NCBI GenBank assembly: GCA_050696075.1
Contig: JBOGUF010000150.1
Coordinates: 1 to 10,304, forward strand
Source: JBOGUF01 sp050696075
Lineage (GTDB): Bacteria > Chloroflexota > Chloroflexia > Thermomicrobiales > UBA6265
Direction: 5' to 3'
DNA length: 10,304 nt
Below, in pieces: positions 5,337 to 10,304 of this stretch (position 1 is its first letter; each line of letters starts with the position of its first letter). Position numbers and translations under genes: made by a program. The notes under the pieces are model-generated. The model searched no databases, had not been told where the DNA came from, and saw only the letters and a program-made list of their open reading frames with translations.

Positions 5337-7232
5337 CTATAGACTCACTTTCCTATACCGTTTTCCCCGATGAGCATAGACGGCCTGGCCCTGATGGGTC
5401 ATCGCCAGGGGGGATGACGTCGGGATCTGGCCGCTCGGCCCGGCGGAGATCGCACCATTCCCTGCCGCGGCGGGGGCCTTGCCAAGCAGGGAATCGACCG
5501 CTTCCCGCACCTGCTCCTCGGTCACGACGTTGTAGTAGACCGACTGCTGGAGCATCGGATCGTCCAGGCGCACGCGCAGGCCGTCGAGCAGGACAGTATC
5601 GATCGACTCGACCGTACACCGGCCGCCGTAGGTTTCGGCGATGGCGGCGAAGTCGGTGGTCTCGAGGTCGCTGCGCAGGTGGTCTTCGAGCGCCGGCGTG
5701 ATCCGATTGACCTCGGCGACGAGGTCGCGCGTCGACCCGGTTTCCAGCAGCGCCTCCAGGACCGCCCACTGGCGGTGGATGCGGCCGACGTCGCCCTGTT
5801 CATCGGCGCGGTAGCGGACGTAGGCGAGCGCCCGTTCGCCGTCGAAAGTTTGGCGGCCGGCGTCGAAGTGGACGCCGCGGTCGTCCAGCTCCTCCGGTAC
5901 GTCGATCGTGATTCCGCCGATGGCGTCGACCAACTTCTCGAACCCGACGAAGTCGACTAGGACGTAGTGATCGATCTCGAGGTCGAGGAGCTGCTCGACG
6001 ACGAGTTGCTGGTAGGGGATGCCGCCGACCATGAGCGCGTGGTTGATCTTGGTCTGGCCGTAGCCGGGAAGGCGGGTGCGGGTATCGCGCGGGATGGCCA
6101 GCAGTCGACAGGTGCGGGCCTCTTCGTCGAGGCGCAGGACCATCATGGCGTCGGGGCGGACGGCGATGTCGATCGGCGCGCCCGGTTGGGCGTCGACGCC
6201 CATGACCAGGATGGTGCGCGAGCGATCGGTGACGTTCTTGACGCCGGCCGCGACCGCCGCGCCGTTGGCCAGGTCGCCGACGTTGGAGGCGGCATCCCGC
6301 ACCCGGCCGAAACCGCCGCCGTCGTCGGTGTCCGGCGCCTCTTCGCCCTCGCTGGCGGCGATGGCGCGGACGGCCTGGCGGGCCGGACCGGTATCGAAGA
6401 GCACGCTATCCCAGATAGGGTCGTCGTCCAGCGTCGCATCGGCGACGACCGGCGGTGGCGTGCTGACCTGGCGGATGGCGTTGATCGTCGACTCGGCACG
6501 GTAGGTGACGACACCCAGCGCGGCCACGACGAGACCCACGAGCAGCAGGGGCGCCACCAGCAGGGGGCGGCGATACCAGGGCCGGCGATGCCGCCGGCGC
6601 TTGCGGGAGCGCGTTTCCTGGGTGGCGGTGGCCGTACTCATCGCCGACGCCGCCCTGGCCGTGCTCACGGCCGGGGCGACGCTGGTGGGCGATGTGACGG
6701 AGCGACGGGCGGCGCCGGACGACCGCCGCTTCTTGCGCCGGCGCGCCGGCCCTGGCGCAGCGGCTGGCGCCTGAGCTTGACCTCGCGGCGCCACCGATTG
6801 CGTGGGGCCAAGGTTCGCCTTGGGGTGCTCGATCGCCGGCGCGACGGGATCCGCCGGCGCGGGATGGGGCTGGGCGCCGACGAGATCGGAGCGGGATGGC
6901 GCCAATCTATTGGCTCCGGTGGCGCTCGACTTCGCGGTCGACGTGCCGAGGCGCCGGCCAAATCGCTTGCCATTTGGCGATGGCGCGGTGGGCACGGCCG
7001 GTTGGGTGTGGGCCGCGGTGGCCTCCGGCGACCAGCTCGTGCCGCCGATACGACGGCGCGCGGACCCATTCATCGACCCGTTTTTGGCGACAGGCGTCCC
7101 GGCAGTGGCGAACTGTGCCGCGTCGCACTGGGGACAGGTCATATCGGTGGCGGACATCGAGGCTCCGCACTGCCGGCAGGCGACCGTCCCTGGCGGGGCC
7201 CCCGGCTCATGCGAGCCATTGAGGTTCGTCAT
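5337..7232 (-). CDS. LytR-CpsA-Psr (LCP) family protein with N-terminal zinc ribbon
   Basis: A 631-residue membrane-anchored protein. LCP enzymes transfer lipid-linked glycopolymers such as teichoic-acid-like or capsular chains to the cell wall, outside the membrane. Order of parts: a zinc ribbon with C19-x2-C22 and C33-x2-C36; a ~175-residue low-complexity linker rich in Ala, Pro, Ser and Arg with basic clusters RRRKKRR (164-170) and KRRRHRR (211-217); one transmembrane helix (224-243); the LCP domain ~338-550 with VMGVDAQ (343-349), RPDAM (359-363), the signature IPRDTRTRLPGYGQTKINHA (380-399) including R382, D383 and K395, DHYVLVDF (421-428), DAIGGITIDVPEEL (436-449), and YVRYRADEQGDVGRIHRQ (471-488); and a short Gly/Pro-rich, basic tail. 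The basic cluster before the helix puts the zinc ribbon in the cytoplasm. ATG 7232 has only a weak Shine-Dalgarno (GAAGAG). Confidence 0.92.
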   Translation of the reverse strand: MTNLNGSHEPGAPPGTVACRQCGASMSATDMTCPQCDAAQFATAGTPVAKNGSMNGSARRRIGGTSWSPEATAAHTQPAVPTAPSPNGKRFGRRLGTSTAKSSATGANRLAPSRSDLVGAQPHPAPADPVAPAIEHPKANLGPTQSVAPRGQAQAPAAAPGPARRRKKRRSSGAARRSVTSPTSVAPAVSTARAASAMSTATATQETRSRKRRRHRRPWYRRPLLVAPLLLVGLVVAALGVVTYRAESTINAIRQVSTPPPVVADATLDDDPIWDSVLFDTGPARQAVRAIAASEGEEAPDTDDGGGFGRVRDAASNVGDLANGAAVAAGVKNVTDRSRTILVMGVDAQPGAPIDIAVRPDAMMVLRLDEEARTCRLLAIPRDTRTRLPGYGQTKINHALMVGGIPYQQLVVEQLLDLEIDHYVLVDFVGFEKLVDAIGGITIDVPEELDDRGVHFDAGRQTFDGERALAYVRYRADEQGDVGRIHRQWAVLEALLETGSTRDLVAEVNRITPALEDHLRSDLETTDFAAIAETYGGRCTVESIDTVLLDGLRVRLDDPMLQQSVYYNVVTEEQVREAVDSLLGKAPAAAGNGAISAGPSGQIPTSSPLAMTHQGQAVYAHRGKRYRKVSL

Positions 7233-7251
7233 GGGCAGTGCTCTTCACATC

Positions 7252-7313
7252 GGCCGGGCAGCCGTTCCCCATCATTAGCCAACGCCACGAAGCCGCGGCG
7301 TTGTCACCCGGCC
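7252..7313 (-). promoter_or_regulatory. Nested inverted repeats in the LCP leader
   Basis: GGCCGGG (7252-7258) pairs with CCCGGCC (7307-7313), and inside it CAACGCC (7280-7286) pairs with GGCGTTG (7297-7303) over a 10-base loop. They lie between the LCP start codon and the minus-strand -10 at 7333-7338, so they would be in the 5' UTR of the LCP transcript. Confidence 0.4.
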
Positions 7314-7332
7314 AGGGTCCCTTCGTCGCCCG

Positions 7333-7340
7333 ATTATAAG
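7333..7340. promoter_or_regulatory. Overlapping divergent -10 elements
   Basis: ATTATAAG reads as a perfect TATAAT on the minus strand (7333-7338, toward the LCP gene) and as TATAAG on the plus strand (7335-7340, toward the four-cysteine protein gene). It lies in the 146-bp divergent gap. Neither -35 region is close to consensus. Confidence 0.5.
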
Positions 7341-7368
7341 CCTAGCTGGTAGTATTGCTAGTGCTAGG
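7341..7368 (+). promoter_or_regulatory. Inverted repeat overlapping the Shine-Dalgarno of the four-cysteine gene
   Basis: CCTAGC (7341-7346) is complementary to GCTAGG (7363-7368), whose last three bases belong to the Shine-Dalgarno AGGAGG (7366-7371). The stem would partly mask the ribosome site eight bases before ATG 7379. Confidence 0.3.
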
Positions 7369-7378
7369 AGGCGCATCC

Positions 7379-8389
7379 ATGTTGGCTAGGACCGTCCTGC
7401 TCAGGCTGTGGCTTGCGATGATAGTCGCCGGCGGCGTGCTCGGCAGCGGGCCGGGCAGCGGCCCGCTGCCGGCGCGGGCGGCCGACACGGCAGCACTCGA
7501 CGGCCGGTTGGGAGGCACGCTCGCGAGTTTCTCCGCGGCCTATGGACCGCCGATCGAAATCAACTACGCGATCGGCGCCATCTTCGACGTCGCGGGGTAC
7601 GGGCTGGTTGCCGCGCAGTTCGGCTGGGAGGTCGTGCCCGAGGACCCGGCGCTGCCGGCGCTGATGATCACCCTGCGGGCGCCGCGACCGGAGGGGGTGC
7701 TGGCGACACGGCCGGACCCGGCGGACTGGTCGGAGGAGGACGGACGGCAACAGGCCGAGCGCTTCTTGCCCGCGGACGTGACGTTCGGCGCGGCGGAGCC
7801 GAGCGGGGAGACCGGTTTTGTCCTGCCTTGCCGCAGCGAGGCGCTGGGGCGAGTCTTTGGCGACGCGGTGGAGCACCGGTGCCAGGCGAGCTTCGTGACG
7901 CCGACGCCGGAGACGGTCTCCTTCGTCACCCTGACGCTGACGCGGGGAGCGGAGGACGCGGAGGGAAGTGCGGACGACACATGCGCCGGCGTGGCGGCCT
8001 GGGCTCGCGCGGCGGGGGATCGGATGGCGACGGCCGCGGCGTTGCTGGCCGAGATCGAGGCCATCGACCCGGAGGACGCCGCGGCGGCCGCTGAGGACCT
8101 AGAACGGATCGCGGGCGACTTCCAGGCGCTGGCGGACGACCAGCGGGCGGCGGGTGTGCCGGAGGCAGCGACGAAGGCGCACTACTATCTGATCGGCGCC
8201 TTCTCGGCCTACGGCGAGGCAGCCGTGGCGGCCCGCGACGGGTTACTGAGCGGAAATGACGCGCAAATCGACGCGGCGGTCGAGACGATCGTGGGGGCAA
8301 ACCGGGGGATCGCGCGGGCGACAAACGCCATCGCGGAGGCGGCGACCGATTGCGGGTTGGCGCCGGGAACGCCGATTCCGGAGGACTGA
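7379..8389 (+). CDS. Secreted four-cysteine protein of unknown function
   Basis: I do not recognise the family. The 336-residue product has a clear Sec signal peptide (LARTVLLRLWLAMIVAGGVLG, cleavage probably at ARA-AD, residues 34/35), so it is exported and not lipid-anchored, as no lipobox is seen. Residues ~38-190 look like an alpha/beta domain (GGTLASFSAAYGPP 45-58, YGLVAAQFGWEVV 74-86, PALMITLRAP 93-102, ETVSFVTLTLTRG 178-190). Residues ~200-328 are almost entirely helical and Ala-rich. It has exactly four cysteines, C151/C168 and C202/C325; the spacing suggests one disulfide in each domain, the second stapling the helical bundle. ATG 7379 is chosen over an upstream TTG at 7355 because AGGAGG lies seven bases before it and the signal peptide begins there. 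Divergent from the LCP gene. The gene is certain, the function is not. Confidence 0.85.
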   Translation: MLARTVLLRLWLAMIVAGGVLGSGPGSGPLPARAADTAALDGRLGGTLASFSAAYGPPIEINYAIGAIFDVAGYGLVAAQFGWEVVPEDPALPALMITLRAPRPEGVLATRPDPADWSEEDGRQQAERFLPADVTFGAAEPSGETGFVLPCRSEALGRVFGDAVEHRCQASFVTPTPETVSFVTLTLTRGAEDAEGSADDTCAGVAAWARAAGDRMATAAALLAEIEAIDPEDAAAAAEDLERIAGDFQALADDQRAAGVPEAATKAHYYLIGAFSAYGEAAVAARDGLLSGNDAQIDAAVETIVGANRGIARATNAIAEAATDCGLAPGTPIPED

Positions 8390-8393
8390 GCGC

Positions 8394-8464
8394 TAGGCGA
8401 CAGGCGACGGGCGACAGGAGCACGACGGAGTTCCTGACGCCTGTCGCCTGACGCCTGTCGCCTA
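8394..8464. repeat. Heptad-repeat long hairpin
   Basis: The left arm has three heptads (AGGCGAC, AGGCGAC, GGGCGAC; 8395-8415). The right arm is a perfect tandem 14-mer GACGCCTGTCGCCT (8436-8449 and 8450-8463), i.e. four heptads GWCGCCT. They form a 13-bp perfect outer stem (8394-8406 with 8452-8464) and a 9-bp inner stem (8410-8418 with 8440-8448), with one A-A mismatch, one C-G pair and one G-U pair between, about 25 bp in all with a 21-base loop. It lies entirely between two plus-strand genes. No T-run follows, so it is probably not an intrinsic terminator. Confidence 0.75.
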
Positions 8465-8476
8465 TCGGGGGGACGG

Positions 8477-8800
8477 ATGCGGATACTGAGGAATCGGACG
8501 ACATTGATCATCGTGGGGCTGGCGCTGGCGGCCAGCGTCGCCATCGGCGGGGTGCTGGGGTACCTCTCGGGCGACAACGGGGATGAGCCGGAGACGACGC
8601 GGCCGGCGCTAAGCGCGCCGACCGGCACGCCACAGGTAACCGAGGACGCCGGGACGCCGACCGCACCGGCGTCAACTACGCCGGTCAGCCCGGTCGTGTC
8701 GCCAGCCAGCACCGCGGTCGCGACGCCGGCGACGCCTGATTCGCCCGCGGCCAGTCCGGTGGCGACGCCAGCGACACCGGCAGCCACACCAGCAAACTAG
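8477..8800 (+). CDS. Small membrane protein with Pro/Ala/Thr-rich tail
   Basis: A 107-residue protein: short basic N-terminus (MRILRNRT), one transmembrane helix (8-28, TLIIVGLALAASVAIGGVLGY), a short acidic stretch (33-38), then ~65 residues made mostly of Ala, Pro, Thr, Ser and Val in TPATP/SPVA-like units. The positive-inside rule puts the tail outside. Such tails are often stalks that span the wall or carry O-glycans; no enzyme domain is present. A run of G (8467-8472) precedes ATG 8477 by four bases and may serve as Shine-Dalgarno. Its stop codon overlaps the stop of the convergent PIN gene. It may be co-transcribed with the four-cysteine gene, separated by the hairpin element. Coding status is supported by signal-like features and spacing, but composition is low-complexity. 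Confidence 0.6.
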   Translation: MRILRNRTTLIIVGLALAASVAIGGVLGYLSGDNGDEPETTRPALSAPTGTPQVTEDAGTPTAPASTTPVSPVVSPASTAVATPATPDSPAASPVATPATPAATPAN

Positions 8801-9218
8801 CGGTCGTCCGCGAGGAGACTGAGAAAGGTCCGCGCGTCGACGATACGGACGCCCTGGTAATCGCCGAGGACGAGCAGGTCGTTGTCCTCCGTTACGAGGA
8901 AGTCGGCGTGTGCGGCGAGGGCGGTGGCGAGGAATTTGTCATCGTTCGGGTCCCGGCTGATTGGGGGGAAACTGAAGCAATGACCATTTCCGCATCCGCG
9001 AGACGCGCGATCACCGCACGCGGATCGCGACCTGGTAGCGTAGAGAATCGTCGCGCAAGGCCGGGACGCTGCAACACGTCGAGGATCTCAGCGACGACCT
9101 CGCGCGAAACGACAAGGTGATAGTCAGGGGCATGCTCAAAGAGGATGCGCCCCCAGCGACTCGTTGGATTCATCAGGCCCCGAACAAAGCCAACCGTATC
9201 AAAAACAACCCTAACCAC
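8797..9218 (-). pseudogene. PIN-domain toxin (VapC-like, PIN_3/COG1569 type), frameshifted
   Basis: An endoribonuclease toxin in an antitoxin-toxin operon. It starts at a GTG (9218) overlapping the last 8 bases of the antitoxin gene, consistent with translational coupling. The first frame gives residues 1-85 (MVRVVFDTVGFVRGL... with D7 and the EVVAE acidic patch, E40/E44). The second frame, after a C6 run (G6 at 8963-8968 on the plus strand), gives PPISRDPNDDKFLATAL, LVTEDNDLLVL and a natural end at VDARTFLSLLADDR. Adding one C restores a 140-residue protein with all PIN acidic residues, the usual family length. In the usual DTN motif the Asn is Val (DTV). The lesion could be a real null mutation, a slippage-regulated gene or an assembly error; the C-terminal frame is too well conserved to be an old decay. 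Its stop shares CTAG with the stop of the convergent membrane-protein gene. Confidence 0.85.
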
Positions 9219-9510
9219 GATTCGCCCGCACTTCGCGGACGGCCTCGTCGATCCATTCGTTGATCTCTTCCTCCGTGTAGCCCTTTTCAATCGCCTCTGC
9301 CCTCACGGGGGCGAAGTATTCGTAGAGCTCGCGGAGCCAGTGCCGGTTGTCGCCTCGATCCTCGGAGAGGAGCGGCTTTATGTGGAGTTCCCGTCCGTCA
9401 AGCGTGACCTCCAGAATACTGTTCTCCGTCAGGCCAAGTTCGCGGCGGAACTCGATCGGTATCGTGATTTGTCCACTTCGTAGTTGCCGAACCATTTTCG
9501 TCCGAGCCAT
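9211..9510 (-). CDS. AbrB/MazE-type antitoxin
   Basis: A 99-residue antitoxin that should bind its own operator as a dimer and neutralise the PIN toxin encoded next. Residues 3-47 are a SpoVT-AbrB swapped-hairpin DNA-binding domain: RQLRSGQITIPIEFRRELGL (8-27), then ILEVTLDGRELHIKPL (32-47). The C-terminal half is helical and charged (WLRELYEYFAPVRAEAI, 58-74; EEEINEWIDEAVREVRA, 80-96) and is the likely toxin-binding arm. ATG 9510 follows AAGGGG by six bases; a longer frame from 9546 has no such site. The pair is probably self-repressed from a promoter just upstream. Its 3' end overlaps the toxin start. Confidence 0.9.
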   Translation of the reverse strand: MARTKMVRQLRSGQITIPIEFRRELGLTENSILEVTLDGRELHIKPLLSEDRGDNRHWLRELYEYFAPVRAEAIEKGYTEEEINEWIDEAVREVRANRG

Positions 9511-9551
9511 GGCGTTCCCCTTTCTGTAAATTGCATATATCCACATTCTGT

Positions 9552-9580
9552 ATTGTCCGTTGCCGATAGACGTTCGTCAA
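9552..9580 (-). promoter_or_regulatory. Promoter of the antitoxin-toxin operon
   Basis: Minus strand: -35 TTGACG (9575-9580), 17-base spacer, -10 GACAAT (9552-9557), about 42 bases before ATG 9510. The -35 overlaps the stop codon of the DNA methyltransferase gene (9577-9579). A short dyad GACG-TT-CGTC (9570-9579) covers the -35 and may be an operator. Confidence 0.5.
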
Positions 9581-10304
9581 ACGCGGCCCGTTGGGTCGGG
9601 CTTGCGGGCTGAGACGAGGTATTCGAAGAGTTCCTTTTTCGAGGTGCGTTTGCGGAGGAGCCGGATGTCGATGTTGTCGAAGCCGGCGGCAGCGAAGAGG
9701 GCGGCGAAGATCCGCTCGGTGGGGAGGAGGACGCCGTAGAACGTCGAGTTGCCGACGACGTAGTGGATCGCGCCGCCAGGTTTGACGATGGCGAAGAGGT
9801 CTTGGCAGTGGGTCGCCATGTCGACGACGTACTTGTGGACATACCTGGCAAGGAGGTCGCTCTGGCGGGCGATGGCGGCCAGGGTGTCGGCAAGGTCGGG
9901 GATGGCCAAAGGTGCATCGCCGTTCGGCTGCCACTTAGCGACGTTGCTGGTGGCGATGCCCCAGGTGCCGCCGATCGCCTGCCAGTCGAGTTCACCGGCC
10001 TGGCGACCGTCCTGGAGGAAGCCGAGCCAGTACATGTAGGGGCGCAGCTCGCGGACGTAGCTCATGCGGTTGGGATAGGGTGGCGAGGTGATCACCAGGT
10101 CGTAATGATCGTGCGGCAACGCTCGCGAGAGGTCGCGGGCATCGCAAAGCAGGGCGCGGGGCGGGGTGGCGATGGGTGATTGCGCCGCTTGCGCGAACGA
10201 GGCGACGGCGGGTTGCCAACGGTCGGCCCCCAGCCCCTCAACTTTGGGGGGAGACGAGAGCGCGCCCCCGATCGGGGGGGGGAGACGAGCGCGCGCTCCC
10301 AATC
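9577..10304 (-). CDS. DNA methyltransferase, 5' end outside the window
   Basis: An N4-cytosine or N6-adenine DNA methylase. Counting from the TTG at 10302, motif IV is TSPPYPNRMSY (72-82), preceded by CDARDLSRALPHDHYDLVI (53-71). ELRPYMYWLGF (85-95) and LDWQAIGGTWGIATSN (105-120) follow. YVHKYVVDM (154-162), FAIVKPGGAIHYVVGNSTF (170-188) and the end LLRKRTSKKELFEYLV (215-230) complete the catalytic half. The FxGxG SAM-binding motif (motif I) that such enzymes need is not in this part; it is expected upstream of motif IV, beyond the window. The first ~25 residues come from a GC-rich direct repeat and look unlike protein (RARLPPPIGGALSSPP). So either the frame continues to a full-length gene with the repeat inserted in frame, or this is an N-terminally truncated remnant. 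The toxin-antitoxin promoter overlaps its stop. Confidence 0.8.
   Translation of the reverse strand, partial: LGARARLPPPIGGALSSPPKVEGLGADRWQPAVASFAQAAQSPIATPPRALLCDARDLSRALPHDHYDLVITSPPYPNRMSYVRELRPYMYWLGFLQDGRQAGELDWQAIGGTWGIATSNVAKWQPNGDAPLAIPDLADTLAAIARQSDLLARYVHKYVVDMATHCQDLFAIVKPGGAIHYVVGNSTFYGVLLPTERIFAALFAAAGFDNIDIRLLRKRTSKKELFEYLVSARKPDPTGRV
10246..10304. repeat. Two imperfect 28-bp direct repeats at the window end
   Basis: Units 10246-10273 and 10277-10304 begin GGGGGGAGACGAG and end in ATC. They match at 25 of 28 positions and are separated by three G. The array may continue past the window. It lies inside the open frame of the DNA methyltransferase. Confidence 0.65.

Noticed and set aside
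5967..7352. 461-residue plus-strand frame opposite the LCP gene
   Set aside because: Antisense shadow of the LCP gene, which has clear motifs on the minus strand.
8209..8787. 192-residue minus-strand frame with Val/Gly/Ala repeats
   Set aside because: Antisense reading of the low-complexity tail and heptad repeat; no start site or domain.
8892..9290. 132-residue minus-strand frame as a complete protein
   Set aside because: Its first residues come from antitoxin sequence read out of frame and its end is the frameshifted tail; the real gene is 8797-9218.
9233..9546. 12-residue extension of the antitoxin to 9546
   Set aside because: The AbrB domain and AAGGGG ribosome site support ATG 9510.

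Overview
The window is GC-rich and gene-dense. Two traits suggest a Chloroflexota bacterium of the Thermomicrobia/Sphaerobacter type. One is a twin-arginine leader of the 'GRREFVRGLTALGVSAGAALAYAQ' style on a ferritin-like protein. The other is a LytR-CpsA-Psr (LCP) protein carrying an N-terminal zinc ribbon. This assignment is an inference from sequence style, not from a marker gene. No rRNA, tRNA, CRISPR array or full-length insertion sequence was seen.

Layout, left to right. A family 2 glycosyltransferase (6-1487, +) starts in a tandem octanucleotide tract, and its C-terminal third reads like a degenerate LCP domain. A 356-bp, comparatively AT-rich gap follows, with a strong nested hairpin that resembles a lone CRISPR repeat. 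Next come a class I SAM methyltransferase (1844-2725, +) with a hairpin around its ribosome binding site, a subtilisin-family S8 peptidase without a signal peptide (2795-4072, +), and a 79-residue I9-like inhibitor/propeptide protein (4151-4390, +). A 125-bp palindromic MITE/REP-like element (4415-4539) separates these from a minus-strand pair. That pair is a Tat-exported ferritin-like protein that seems to have lost its metal ligands (4558-5232, -) and a 631-residue LCP protein (5337-7232, -).

A divergent promoter region (7233-7378) shares one near-palindromic -10 element between the LCP gene and a secreted four-cysteine protein of unknown function (7379-8389, +). A heptad-repeat hairpin then precedes a small membrane protein with a Pro/Ala/Thr-rich tail (8477-8800, +). 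The last part, on the minus strand, is a toxin-antitoxin pair: an AbrB-type antitoxin (9211-9510) and a PIN toxin (8797-9218) broken by one base in a homopolymer. It lies downstream of a DNA methyltransferase (9577 to window end) whose 5' part is outside the window and starts in imperfect 28-bp direct repeats.

How the genes may work together. The glycosyltransferase and the LCP protein both point to cell-envelope glycopolymer assembly, and the Tat protein and four-cysteine protein are exported. The peptidase and its small neighbour look like an enzyme with a separate inhibitor or folding helper. The most noteworthy points are the glycosyltransferase-pseudoLCP fusion, the S8/I9-like pair, the ligand-less ferritin-like protein, the frameshifted PIN toxin, and several intergenic structured elements.
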